Notes: a model not told the origin generated them from the sequence alone. Counted from the first letter of the stretch, positions 41,131 to 49,815 are shown. The stretch: DNA of 64,000 nucleotides from Cytobacillus oceanisediminis (GCF_003182355.1 NZ_QGTW01000002.1:186001-250000), one strand, 5' to 3'. Translations and numbers: made by a program.

Positions 41131-43021
41131 TTTATACAATTTGGAGGCTGTGCGGTTTCACCCCTTTTTCAGAGGGGTGGACTCTGACACAGCCCTTTCC
41201 CTTATATCATTATGTGAAGTCCGCCAATACGAAAAAAATGAAATCATGCTAAAAAAAGATAAACCCCGGGAAGGCCTTCTGCTCATTTTAGAAGGTCTTT
41301 CAGAGGTTTTTGTGAAAAATGAAACCCATGGACGCGAGGAAGTTCTCGAAGTTGTCCAAAAAGGCGAAATGATTGGATTTTCCAGTCTCGCTGACTTCCT
41401 TGGCGTATCGAAGCCAGTGAAAACCGAAGTGATGGTTGAAGTGAAAGCAGTGAGTGCTGTAAGGGCAGTGTACATCCCGTTTGAAGTGGTTACAAGAAGA
41501 TGGGATGACCCGGCAGTCCACGATTATCTCCTGACACAGGTTGCCATCCGGTTAAAAGATATTTATACCTCCCTGGCCGAGCAGGTAAAGCTCGCTACGG
41601 ACTACGGAGAAAATGACGCCTTTATGAAACGTGTCCAGGATGTGATGACTGAAGAGGTTGCTGCTGTTAATCCGGAAGAGAGTGTCCAGAAGGCAGCCCG
41701 TTTGATGCATGAAAAGAGAACGAGCTCTGTGCTGGTCATAGAAAATGATTCATTAAAAGGGATTATTACGGAAAGGGACATGGTTGAGCGGGTGGTTGCC
41801 AGGGGAATCGAGTTATCAGCCGAAGCCAGTACCATTATGACACGAGATCCGGTCTCGATATCCAGGTCAGCTTATTATTATGATGCGATTTCACTCATCT
41901 TTTCAAAAGGAATCAAGCACTTGCCTGTTGTGGAGGATTCCAAGGTAGTTGGAATTGTCACTCTATCAGATTTGTTGAGGAAGAAAAACGAGAATGTCAT
42001 GAAAACGATCCAGAAGATTGAACAAGCCGACAGGGATAGCCTTCCGCAGGTGAAAAATGCAATTTATGAGGTAATCGATACTCTAATAAGAGATCGGGTT
42101 CCCATTTTGACAACCTTTGAAATCATAACAAAACTTTATGACCGCCTTGTAGGCAGGATAGTAGGGCTCTCTATTAAAAACCTGCAGGAGAAAGGAAAAC
42201 AGAAGCCTTGTGATTTTGCGTTCTATCAAATGGGCAGCAGCGGCCGGGGCGAACAGTTTATGCTCACCGATCAGGACCATTTCCTGGTCTATGAAAATCA
42301 TAGAGAAGAAGCCTCTGCTTATTTTGAAGAACTGGGAAGAGAGATTACATCCAATATGGAAGCCGCGGGATATGCCCTCTGCAAAGGATTAATGATGTGC
42401 AGCGAACAAAAGTGGCGCGGTTCATTGGCTGTATGGGAAGAAAGATTGCTAAAATGGAGGCTGCAATCTACCAACGAAAATCTATTATTAGCCCAGAATT
42501 TCTTTTCGTACCGGTTGATCACGGGCAGTGAGAGATTGCATGGGGAATTTGCAGGAATGATTGCTGAGCAGATGAAAAGATCGAGGATTTTTTTGTACCG
42601 GCTGGCCCAGCTTGAAAAGGAGAATCCGATTCCGACTCTGGACCAGCCAATCCGTTCTTTATTTAAACTCGAACGGAAAAGCATTGATATGAAAAAAGAA
42701 GTTCTATTTCCTTATCATCACAGCCTGCAAATTTTGTCTCTATTGCATGGGAAACAATCGGGGACCCCGATTGAAAAAATTAATTTCTTAAAAGAAAAGA
42801 AGGTATTTTCCGAGTCGTTTTCTTTAGACCTAAAGGAAGCTGTAAGCACCATCTTGACCATGTATGTCACCCAGAGGTGGCAGCAGGCCAAAGCGGGCAG
42901 TGAGCTAACATCCGTTGTATCGTTTGCAAGACTGTCAACACGCGAAAAGGAAGAATTAATTTTAAGCTTAAAAACATTAAGGGAGCTGCAGAGTCAGGTG
43001 TTTGCACATTTTTCAGTATAG
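41105..43021 (+). CDS. cNMP-binding/CBS/DUF294 nucleotidyltransferase-like regulator
   Basis: 638 residues in four parts: cyclic-nucleotide-binding-like fold (~15-140, GLLLILEGLSEVFVKNE), two CBS repeats (~175-290, VQDVMTEEVAAVNPEESVQK and IMTRDPVSISRSAYYYDAIS), a GlnD-like nucleotidyltransferase domain (DUF294; QMGSSGRGEQFMLTDQDHFL), and a C-terminal helical substrate-binding domain. The second Asp pair of GxSGRxExxxxxDxD is D-Q-D-H, still plausible for metal. Likely senses adenylates or a second messenger and controls the transporter. Confidence 0.85.
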   Translation: MMMDQNPYNLYNLEAVRFHPFFRGVDSDTALSLISLCEVRQYEKNEIMLKKDKPREGLLLILEGLSEVFVKNETHGREEVLEVVQKGEMIGFSSLADFLGVSKPVKTEVMVEVKAVSAVRAVYIPFEVVTRRWDDPAVHDYLLTQVAIRLKDIYTSLAEQVKLATDYGENDAFMKRVQDVMTEEVAAVNPEESVQKAARLMHEKRTSSVLVIENDSLKGIITERDMVERVVARGIELSAEASTIMTRDPVSISRSAYYYDAISLIFSKGIKHLPVVEDSKVVGIVTLSDLLRKKNENVMKTIQKIEQADRDSLPQVKNAIYEVIDTLIRDRVPILTTFEIITKLYDRLVGRIVGLSIKNLQEKGKQKPCDFAFYQMGSSGRGEQFMLTDQDHFLVYENHREEASAYFEELGREITSNMEAAGYALCKGLMMCSEQKWRGSLAVWEERLLKWRLQSTNENLLLAQNFFSYRLITGSERLHGEFAGMIAEQMKRSRIFLYRLAQLEKENPIPTLDQPIRSLFKLERKSIDMKKEVLFPYHHSLQILSLLHGKQSGTPIEKINFLKEKKVFSESFSLDLKEAVSTILTMYVTQRWQQAKAGSELTSVVSFARLSTREKEELILSLKTLRELQSQVFAHFSV

Positions 43022-43042
43022 CTCTCCAGAAGGAGGCTGGTA

Positions 43043-43708
43043 ATGTTTTTTCGCAGAAAAAATGTAGCTTGTTCCTTAACCTATGAAAATATTCCGCTCT
43101 CAACACCTTTGGAGGATCTGCAATTTGTCGTGTTTGATACGGAAACCACGGGCTTTCAGGTTTCGACAATAGACCGGATTATTGAAATTGGCGCAGTTCC
43201 AGTTAGAGGTCTGGAAGTGTGCGACAAGGATATTTTTCAGACATATGTAAACCCAAATCGACAAATTTCTCGGGAAATAACAGAATTGACCTCTATTTCC
43301 GATGAGCGGGTAAAAGCTGCCCCGCAAGCATTAGAGGCGATGATGAGCTTTTTTGATTATATCGAATCAAGGGAAACGGTCTGCCTGGTCGGCCACTATG
43401 TCAGTTTTGATGCACTTGCTATGAAATGCGAGTTTAAACGGGAAAAGCTTGCTTTGAAAAATTTCCTGACCATCGACACGCTTGATTTGATTGGTTTTAT
43501 CGCCCCCTCCTATGACATGCGGGATCTCGAAAGGTACGCCATGGCTTTTGGCACCCGCATTTATGAACGCCATAGTGCAGTAGGAGATGCACTAACCACC
43601 GCCTACCTATTTGCTGAATTGCTTTTACAGTTCAAAGACAGGGGGCATAACACCTGGGGAGAACTGATCAAGGCAACCGACAGCCAGATGAGATCGATGC
43701 AGTTTTAA
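43043..43708 (+). CDS. DnaQ-like 3'-5' exonuclease (DNA polymerase III epsilon type)
   Basis: 221 residues. DEDDh motifs: FDTETTGF (Asp, Glu), HYVSFDALA (Asp) and HSAVGDALTT (His, Asp), all acidic residues present. Stand-alone exonuclease, not fused to PolC. AGGAGG precedes ATG, 21 bases after the regulator gene. DUF4212-SSS-CBS/DUF294-DnaQ clusters recur in Proteobacteria; the nuclease's role there is unclear. Confidence 0.85.
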   Translation: MFFRRKNVACSLTYENIPLSTPLEDLQFVVFDTETTGFQVSTIDRIIEIGAVPVRGLEVCDKDIFQTYVNPNRQISREITELTSISDERVKAAPQALEAMMSFFDYIESRETVCLVGHYVSFDALAMKCEFKREKLALKNFLTIDTLDLIGFIAPSYDMRDLERYAMAFGTRIYERHSAVGDALTTAYLFAELLLQFKDRGHNTWGELIKATDSQMRSMQF

Positions 43709-43834
43709 GGGAAGAAATGAATTGTGGTTGACATGTTGATGAGCGGGTGAGCGATGATGGTGGATTGGGTAAAGGATCAGGGGGCAGTAGAAAAGTGTTG
43801 GATCCGCTTCAGTGGGAAGATGAGTGGAAGACGA

Positions 43835-43980
43835 GAACTAATAGACGTGAATAGTGCCGTTGGTTGTCAAAAAGAGCGGATGAAGGGAACTAAAGAGCAA
43901 GATTAGTACACTCGGACGTCAAAAAGAGCCAGGCTCGGGCACTATAGAGTAAGAGAGCAGAGAAAAAGAACGAAAGATCC
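43835..43980. repeat. Tandem repeat, exact 52 bp period, about 2.5 units
   Basis: Units start at 43835 (GAACTAATAGACG), 43887 (GAACTAAAGAGCA) and 43939 (GCACTATAGAGTA). Each of the first two contains GTCAAAAAGAGC at the same offset. Non-coding; a weak 26 bp GT-rich motif precedes it near 43734. Confidence 0.7.
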
Positions 43981-44012
43981 TGAGTTTTTTCGTAATTATG
44001 TAACAACTAAAC

Positions 44013-44045
44013 AATAAAGCCGGATCAAAGAGATCCGGCTTTATT
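44013..44045. terminator. Bidirectional terminator
   Basis: AATAAAGCCGGATC and GATCCGGCTTTATT pair perfectly (14 bp) around AAAGA, at the end of the minus-strand LysM gene. Confidence 0.92.
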
Positions 44046-44055
44046 TCTTAAGTCC

Positions 44056-44916
44056 TTACTGAATACTGATCAATGCCCCATTTTTATGGGCAACAATAAC
44101 TTCTTTTCCTGCCAGTCTCTGATAGGATTGAGCAGTCCCATATGGAACTTTTAAAGAAAGGTATTGATTTCCGGCTTTCAATTCAATGGTGAAATTGTCA
44201 GCTGCACCGACAATTTGTGCCTTGGTAGAAGCGATGTCTTCCATAATAATAAGTTTTTGGTTGATGATAACCATATCATTTTTCAAGTTATTAATAGCTT
44301 TAAGCTCGTTAATTGAGATGTTGTAGCGCTTGGAAATGTCTAATAGCGTGTCGCCTGGCACCACGGTATAGATAGCAGCATGCTGCAGGAATGTCTCTGT
44401 TGTATGCCACTCAGCAGGTACGTTAAGCACTTGGCCAGGATAGATATAGTCTGACGTAAGGTTATTAGCTGTTTTTAGCTCTTTAATGGTCATATCATAC
44501 TTTTGGGCAATCCGATAAAGGTTGTCCCCTTTTTTTACTGTATAGGATCCAGCAGAGTCATTTGCTGATTCTCCAGCTTTTTCATTGTTGCTTTCGTTCT
44601 GCTGAGTTGATTTACTTCCGGATGGCACCTCAAGTTTTTGTCCGGGATAAATGGTATCTGTTAGAAGATTGTTAGCTATTTTGAGATTTTTAACAGTCGT
44701 TTCATATTTTTTTGAGATTCGGTAAAGATTGTCTCCTTTTTGCACAGTGTAGATCCCAGCTGCGGCTTTTGCGTCTTTCACATTAACTTGAAAACCACCT
44801 GCTGCAATTGCTGTTGCTAAGGTAACACCAGCAATTTTAGATCTTCTGGCTTTTGCTTGCCTTTTCTTACCTTCTAAAATTCTTTCTTTTCGTGACCGTG
44901 AAACATTTTTCTCCAT
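44056..44916 (-). CDS. Triple-LysM cell-wall protein
   Basis: 286 residues. Basic N-terminus then a hydrophobic stretch (IAGVTLATAIAAGGFQVNV), an atypical signal peptide or anchor. Three LysM domains: YTVQKGDNLYRISKKYETTV, YTVKKGDNLYRIAQKYDMTI and YTVVPGDTLLDISKRYNISI. The C-terminal ~55 residues are a small beta domain. No catalytic domain is seen, so it is a wall- or spore-surface binding protein. ATG 44916 with GGAGTGGGG upstream; GTG 44925 overlaps that site. Confidence 0.85.
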   Translation of the reverse strand: MEKNVSRSRKERILEGKKRQAKARRSKIAGVTLATAIAAGGFQVNVKDAKAAAGIYTVQKGDNLYRISKKYETTVKNLKIANNLLTDTIYPGQKLEVPSGSKSTQQNESNNEKAGESANDSAGSYTVKKGDNLYRIAQKYDMTIKELKTANNLTSDYIYPGQVLNVPAEWHTTETFLQHAAIYTVVPGDTLLDISKRYNISINELKAINNLKNDMVIINQKLIIMEDIASTKAQIVGAADNFTIELKAGNQYLSLKVPYGTAQSYQRLAGKEVIVAHKNGALISIQ

Positions 44917-45385
44917 ATTCCCCACTCCATCATATGTAAAATAACTTGGATAAAAATGGTCATATAACCATATATATGAATGTTAATCCCAGAATCATGG
45001 TAAGGGATAACTAGGGCTATAACAATAGGTATGAAAGCTTATAAGACAATGGGTTAAGAATGATTGTTTACACCTATTTTATAAAAAGATGAATATTAAA
45101 ATGATCCTGCTTATTCTCAGATTATTGAATTTATCTGTTAAAAAAGATGTGTTTTTGGAAGATATTGATTTAAAATTCCCAAAATCGATATTTGTCGAAT
45201 CATCGGGAATTATACCCAGATGTGAGTATTGATCTGGGAATTTTGCAGGTAGCATCTCATTGGTCTTTAGGCGTTTGCTTTCTTTTATCTCAAAGATTTT
45301 TTAAAAAAACTTTCCTGTTTTTAGACTTCAGATGTCCTATTTTCAAAAAATTTACACAAAACCTTGTCCCTATTGAGCTTTTTGT

Positions 45386-45414
45386 GCATATTACATCAAC
45401 CAAGCTAATAAACT
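45386..45414 (+). promoter_or_regulatory. Candidate sigma-E promoter of spoIIID
   Basis: GCATATT (45386-45392), 14 bp, AATAAACT (45407-45414). Fair match to sigma-E; it leaves an unusually long leader of ~235 bases to the GTG start. The gap 44917-45385 is AT-rich and also holds a 0A-like site TTTGTCGAAT at 45191. Confidence 0.5.
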
Positions 45415-45524
45415 GTTACAAACCTTACAAAGAGAATGTATGAGGTGAGGGATCGTTTTACTGAAACCAATGTATAAGTTGAGGACATGTTTAATTATCG
45501 CAAGCTGAGGGCTTTTGCTTTCAG

Positions 45525-45581
45525 CCGCATGTAAGCAGATCAAATCCTATCCAGTGTCTGCTTTAAGCAGGGACCATGCGG
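45525..45581 (+). promoter_or_regulatory. Long stem-loop in the spoIIID leader
   Basis: CCGCATG (45525-45531) pairs with CATGCGG (45575-45581) and, inside, AAGCAGA (45533-45539) with TCTGCTT (45557-45563). An open frame from TTG 45515 runs through it and past the spoIIID start in another frame. Confidence 0.6.
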
Positions 45582-45656
45582 AATACAGTAAAGAACCAGG
45601 CAAAAAGCGAGTCTCATTTCACACTTCTCACATCCAAATCGGGGAGGGCGAGTGGT

Positions 45657-45929
45657 GTGCACGATTACATCAAAGAGAGAACTATCAAGATTGGAAAGTA
45701 TATCGTGGAGACGAAAAAAACGGTTCGCGTAATCGCGAAGGAGTTTGGCGTATCCAAAAGTACAGTCCATAAAGACCTAACGGAAAGACTACCTGAAATC
45801 AATCCTGAACTGGCAAACGAAGTAAAGGAAATACTGGATTATCATAAATCAATCCGCCATCTGCGCGGTGGTGAAGCCACAAAAATGAAGTATAAAAAAG
45901 AAGAAATGGAAGAAGAGCCAGTTAAATGA
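45657..45929 (+). CDS. spoIIID: Stage III sporulation transcriptional regulator SpoIIID
   Basis: 90 residues, almost identical to B. subtilis SpoIIID as recalled (HDYIKERTIKIGKYIVETKK; FGVSKSTVHKDLTERLPEIN is the helix-turn-helix). Mother-cell DNA-binding protein that reshapes sigma-E gene expression and activates sigK. The GTG start at 45657 aligns with the known N-terminus and has GGGGAGGG upstream. The frame remains open upstream to ATG 45576, which would add 27 residues, but its ribosome site is too close. Confidence 0.95.
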   Translation: MHDYIKERTIKIGKYIVETKKTVRVIAKEFGVSKSTVHKDLTERLPEINPELANEVKEILDYHKSIRHLRGGEATKMKYKKEEMEEEPVK

Positions 45930-46170
45930 GAAAAGCGTAAGGCGCCCGCTTAGGCGTCTCCGGCGAAAACTGTGTTTTAGCCGTGCTTTGCAAATGCTTT
46001 GGCAGCTTCCTTTAAAGCTGTGCAGTCCCGAACTTGAAGCTTTATGAATAACCTCACATGCGGCTCCTGGGGGCTTGAGATCATAAGTTGTTCTTTTGGC
46101 CGGAAATATGGCCTTCCCTTATGCTTTTAGCCCCTTCTTAAGTCGCCTTCATTTTACTTCTCCTTTTGCG
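45927..46170. repeat. Long imperfect inverted repeat after spoIIID
   Basis: The left end AGAAAAGCGTAAGGCGCCCG matches the complement of the right end (GGAGAAGTAAAATGAAGGCG) with gaps. The left end also recalls the complement of the right end of the atp-internal element at 8098-8290. No coding capacity seen. Confidence 0.5.
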
Positions 46171-46218
46171 ACAAAATTCCTCAAAAAGTCACGCAGTTTT
46201 TTACAAAATGTTACTGTA

Positions 46219-46247
46219 TTCACAAGGAATGTGTTAAAATATAAAAT
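46219..46247 (+). promoter_or_regulatory. Promoter of mbl
   Basis: TTCACA (46219-46224), 17 bp, TAAAAT (46242-46247); each box matches in five of six positions. It leaves a leader of ~235 bases. Confidence 0.5.
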
Positions 46248-46301
46248 TAGGATAGAACCTGGTTCGTAAAGACTAGGACTACCAAAGAACGCCAGGCAAG
46301 A

Positions 46302-46337
46302 ATCAATTCTTTTTAGAAAAAAGAACTGATTTTTTTG
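46302..46337 (+). terminator. Intrinsic terminator in the mbl leader
   Basis: ATCAATTCTTTTT pairs with AAAAAGAACTGAT (one mismatch) followed by TTTTTTT. It lies downstream of the predicted mbl promoter and upstream of mbl. It can end spoIIID readthrough or attenuate mbl. Confidence 0.7.
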
Positions 46338-46489
46338 TGTGGCTTAAACTGCTGTTGCGAAAAATAACTACTTAAACATTTAACTAAAAATTAAAAAAAG
46401 CGAAGTTCGCTTTAAGAAAGCCGAAATAGAGAGAGCCTTCAAAGCTGCGGACATAAGCTGGCCATTTGTGCAAGGAGGAACGAAAAGAA

Positions 46490-47491
46490 ATGTTTGCTAG
46501 GGATATAGGGATTGATTTAGGAACGGCGAACGTGCTGATCCACGTAAAAGGCCGAGGAATTGTGCTGAATGAACCGTCTGTTGTGGCAATTGATAAAAAT
46601 ACGAATAAAGTGTTGGCTGTGGGCGAAGAAGCACGCCGTATGGTCGGTCGTACGCCAGGAAATATCGTGGCCATCCGTCCTCTGAAAGACGGAGTTATTG
46701 CTGACTTTGATGTAACGGAAGCAATGCTGAAGCATTTTATCAACAAATTAAATGTAAAAGGATTTTTATCCAAGCCGCGCATTTTGATTTGCTGTCCGAC
46801 AAATGTCACCGGTGTTGAACAAAAGGCGATTAGAGAAGCTGCTGAAAAAAGCGGCGGCAAAAAGATTTATCTTGAAGAAGAGCCAAAAGTTGCTGCGATT
46901 GGAGCAGGGATGGACATTTTCCAGCCCAGCGGAAATATGGTCGTGGATATTGGCGGCGGCACAACAGATGTTGCGGTTTTATCAATGGGCGACATTGTTA
47001 CATCTTCATCCATAAAAATGGCCGGAGATAAGTTTGATAACGAAATTCTTCAATATATTAAAAAGGAGTACAAGCTCCTAATCGGGGAAAGAACGGCTGA
47101 AAATATTAAAATTACAATCGGTACTGTTTTCCCTGGGTCTAAAAGCGAAGAAATGGAAATCCGCGGCCGTGACATGGTTTCAGGTCTTCCAAGAACGATC
47201 ACAGTTCGTTCAGAAGAAATCCAAGGAGCTTTAAGCGAGTCAGTAGAAGTGATCGTGCAAGCTGCGAGAAGTGTTCTTGAACGTACACCGCCAGAATTAT
47301 CTGCTGACATCATTGACAGGGGCGTTATCTTAACAGGCGGCGGCGCACTGCTTCACGGCATTGATCAGCTGCTGGCAGAAGAGCTGAAAGTGCCAGTCCT
47401 GATTGCTGAAAATCCGATGGACTGTGTTGCAATTGGAACAGGTATGATGCTTGATAATATTGATAAGCTTCCTAAAAGAAAGCTAGGCTAA
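46490..47491 (+). CDS. mbl: MreB-like actin homologue Mbl
   Basis: 333 residues, same length as B. subtilis Mbl. MFARDIGIDLGTANVLIHVK is the phosphate-1 loop; DIGGGTTDVAVLSMGD is phosphate 2; GGGALLHGIDQLLAEEL lies in the adenosine site. Forms membrane-associated filaments that guide the elongation machinery. AAGGAGGA precedes ATG 46490. The spoIIID-mbl-flhO-flhP order matches B. subtilis. Confidence 0.96.
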   Translation: MFARDIGIDLGTANVLIHVKGRGIVLNEPSVVAIDKNTNKVLAVGEEARRMVGRTPGNIVAIRPLKDGVIADFDVTEAMLKHFINKLNVKGFLSKPRILICCPTNVTGVEQKAIREAAEKSGGKKIYLEEEPKVAAIGAGMDIFQPSGNMVVDIGGGTTDVAVLSMGDIVTSSSIKMAGDKFDNEILQYIKKEYKLLIGERTAENIKITIGTVFPGSKSEEMEIRGRDMVSGLPRTITVRSEEIQGALSESVEVIVQAARSVLERTPPELSADIIDRGVILTGGGALLHGIDQLLAEELKVPVLIAENPMDCVAIGTGMMLDNIDKLPKRKLG

Positions 47492-47509
47492 AAAGAATGA
47501 ACCTGCCTT

Positions 47510-47527
47510 TATTGGCGGGTTTTTTCA
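47510..47527 (+). terminator. Terminator after mbl
   Basis: AACCTGCC pairs with GGCGGGTT (one mismatch) around TTTATT, followed by TTTTTTC. Confidence 0.8.
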
Positions 47528-47536
47528 TTTTCAAGT

Positions 47537-47563
47537 AAAGTTTTAAACATTCCAGCCGATTTA
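47537..47563 (+). promoter_or_regulatory. Sigma-D promoter of flhO-flhP
   Basis: TAAA (47537-47540), 15 bp, GCCGATTT (47556-47563): near-consensus flagellar sigma-D promoter (TAAA-N15-GCCGATAT), 147 bases before flhO. Confidence 0.8.
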
Positions 47564-47709
47564 AAAGAAAGGTACAACTTTTTTCAAGTTCTGACTTTTT
47601 TCTTCAAATTTTAATGTTTATTGTCGGAAATTTTCTTATAATAGAAGTATCGTGATTAAGTGTACGGATTTGTTTTAAAAATTGTTTTTTTCATTTAGAG
47701 GTGAACTCG

Positions 47710-48549
47710 ATGTTTAGAGGTTTTTATACGGCGGCTTCCGGGATGCTTGCCCAGCAGCGCAGGACGGAAGTGCTGACAAATAATATGGCTAATGCCAATA
47801 CCCCAGGGTTTAAGGCTGATCAAACGAGTATGAGGGCTTTTCCAGAAATGCTGCTGCAGCGTTTTGACCAGCAGTCTGTTCCCGCTGAAAAAGGATTGAA
47901 TCTTCCTTTTAACAAAAGAATCGGCAGCCTTAACACGGGTGTTTATATGCAGGAGAGCCTTCCATCCTTTATGCAGGGAGATTTAAAGGATACTGGTTTA
48001 AATACGGATCTGGCTCTATTGGATATCAATATGCCGGTAAATCCGGAAAGCAGCCTAAGAGGTTCGGTGTTTTATACAGCATCAGGCCCTGATGGCCAGC
48101 CGCGCTATACAAGAAACGGAAACTTTACAATCGATGGCGGAGGCTTTTTAACTACCGCCAGCGGATTATATATTTTGGATGATGTGGGCGAGCGGATTCA
48201 GCTTTCTAGTGACAGGTTTACAGTGAATGAGGATGGAATGATAACGGGTGAAGCTGGTGAAGCAGCAAGACTGGGAATTGCTTTTGCTGAAAATCCTGAA
48301 AGTTTAAGGAAAGAAGGCGACGGACTGTTTGCAGCAACAGAGGATAGTGTTCTTGAAAATGCCTATAATGCAGATGGTGTACAATTCAAGCTGCAGCAGG
48401 GATACCTGGAGCGCTCCAATGTGGATGCATCCAGAACAATGACAGATATGCTGACTGCTTACCGCTCTTTTGAAGCCAATCAAAAGGTCCTTCAGGCTTA
48501 TGACCGCAGTATGGATAAAGCCGCAAATGAAATCGGCCGTATCGGGTAA
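47710..48549 (+). CDS. flhO: Flagellar hook-basal body protein FlhO
   Basis: 279 residues, FlgF/FlgG-type rod protein. N-terminal YTAASGMLAQQRRTEVLTNN plus MANANTPGFKAD is the rod signature; the C-terminal MLTAYRSFEANQKVLQAYDR forms the coiled bundle. Forms the distal rod of the flagellum outside the membrane. GAGGTGAA precedes ATG. Confidence 0.93.
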   Translation: MFRGFYTAASGMLAQQRRTEVLTNNMANANTPGFKADQTSMRAFPEMLLQRFDQQSVPAEKGLNLPFNKRIGSLNTGVYMQESLPSFMQGDLKDTGLNTDLALLDINMPVNPESSLRGSVFYTASGPDGQPRYTRNGNFTIDGGGFLTTASGLYILDDVGERIQLSSDRFTVNEDGMITGEAGEAARLGIAFAENPESLRKEGDGLFAATEDSVLENAYNADGVQFKLQQGYLERSNVDASRTMTDMLTAYRSFEANQKVLQAYDRSMDKAANEIGRIG

Positions 48550-48582
48550 GGTCCTGCGGCAAACCCACTAAGGGGGAGAAAC

Positions 48583-49410
48583 ATGAACAGAACGATGATC
48601 ACGGCGACCAATACGCTCGCCCAGCTGCAGAAGCAGATGGATATCGTCAGCCACAATATGGCAAACATCGATACAACTGGCTATAAGCGAAAAGAAGCCA
48701 ATTTTACTGATTTGCTTTTCCAGCAATATAATAACCAAAAGAATCAGGATTTCGAAGCTGGAAGGTTAACACCAGCAGGCATCCGGCAGGGTGTTGGGGC
48801 AAAGCTTGCGCAATCCCAAATCGTCATGAAACAGGGAGCCCTAAAAGCAACAGAGCGTCCGCTTGATATCGCTTTTACAATGGAAGGCCAGTACTTCCGG
48901 GTTCTGGAGCAGACTGATGAGGGTACGGCTGTCCGTTTTACAAGAGACGGTGCTTTTTACTTAACACCGATTTCGGAAAATGAGACAATGCTTGTGACAG
49001 GGGACGGCTATCCTGTACTTGATGAAAATAACAATTCAATTATAATAAATGGACAAGCTAAAAATTATAAAGTAACGAATAATGGCCGCTTTATAGCGGA
49101 AGCTGCAAATGGTACAGTGCAGGAGTTTAATCTGAGTGTGGTTCAAGTAAACAAGCCACAATTCCTGGAGCAAAAAGGCGGGAATCTGCTTGGGCTTCCG
49201 GATGGCATCGAGGGAGAGGAGATTTTTACTGAGCTGAACGGAGCTCTCCGCAGCCAAATTGGAATGGCACAAGGCGCTCTTGAGCAATCCAACGTAGATA
49301 TGTCCAAAGAGATGACAGATTTAATCAACCTGCAGCGTGCTTATCAATTTCAATCAAGATCCGTGTCAATGGCCGATCAAATGATGGGGCTGGTCAACGG
49401 AATACGTTAG
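48583..49410 (+). CDS. flhP: Flagellar hook-basal body protein FlhP
   Basis: 275 residues. Second FlgG-like rod protein: TNTLAQLQKQMDIVSHNMAN, IDTTGYKRKE, and C-terminal MTDLINLQRAYQFQSRSVSM. 33 bases after flhO with AGGGGGAG; same operon. No other flagellar genes are nearby, as in B. subtilis. Confidence 0.93.
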   Translation: MNRTMITATNTLAQLQKQMDIVSHNMANIDTTGYKRKEANFTDLLFQQYNNQKNQDFEAGRLTPAGIRQGVGAKLAQSQIVMKQGALKATERPLDIAFTMEGQYFRVLEQTDEGTAVRFTRDGAFYLTPISENETMLVTGDGYPVLDENNNSIIINGQAKNYKVTNNGRFIAEAANGTVQEFNLSVVQVNKPQFLEQKGGNLLGLPDGIEGEEIFTELNGALRSQIGMAQGALEQSNVDMSKEMTDLINLQRAYQFQSRSVSMADQMMGLVNGIR

Positions 49411-49428
49411 GTAAAAGGGGAAAGTAGA

Positions 49429-49698
49429 ATGTCTCTAAACAAGAGTAATCAAGAAGCAATCAAGACGCGCGAACAACTGAAGAATGAACGCAGCAAAGAA
49501 GAAGCACCGCGTAAAGGGCGGATTCGCGTTCGCCTTATTCCAATCTGGCTTCGGATTATCATTGTAGCACTTTTAATTTTCCTGAGCGTTATGGTCGGAG
49601 CCGCTGTCGGATACGGGGTATTGGGCAACGGAGAAGTGAAAGACATTTTCACAAAATCAACCTGGACACATATCGTGGAACTGGTTGAAAAGGAATAG
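49429..49698 (+). CDS. EpuA-type small membrane protein (often annotated RNA polymerase subunit beta)
   Basis: 89 residues. Basic cytoplasmic N-terminus (KTREQLKNERSKEEAPRKGR), one helix (LRIIIVALLIFLSVMVGAAV), and a short extracellular end (VKDIFTKSTWTHIVELVEKE), the layout of PF11772/EpuA. Databases often label such proteins 'DNA-directed RNA polymerase subunit beta', which this sequence does not support. Nineteen bases after flhP, so probably in the same transcript. Confidence 0.7.
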   Translation: MSLNKSNQEAIKTREQLKNERSKEEAPRKGRIRVRLIPIWLRIIIVALLIFLSVMVGAAVGYGVLGNGEVKDIFTKSTWTHIVELVEKE

Positions 49699-49708
49699 TG
49701 TTGAAGAT

Positions 49709-49733
49709 GGAGGGCCAGAGCCCTTCTTTTTTA
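49709..49733 (+). terminator. Terminator
   Basis: GGAGGGC pairs with GCCCTTC around CAGA, followed by TTTTTT. Confidence 0.75.
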
Positions 49734-49794
49734 TTTATCCGTTTTAGTTGCCAGTAGGTTTTAGGTATGTCTCAAATCATAAGAAAATCTTGTG

Positions 49795-49815
49795 AACATG
49801 CTAGATAAATTTGCC
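49795..49815 (+). repeat. Solitary 21 bp unit of the second array family
   Basis: AACATGCTAGATAAATTTGC matches the unit AACATGCTAGATAAATCGTA of the array at 34394-34498 in its first fifteen bases. Confidence 0.6.

Noticed and set aside
45515-45772. 85-codon frame through the spoIIID leader as a stand-alone protein gene
   Set aside because: It overlaps the well-supported spoIIID start; considered only as a possible regulatory upstream frame.
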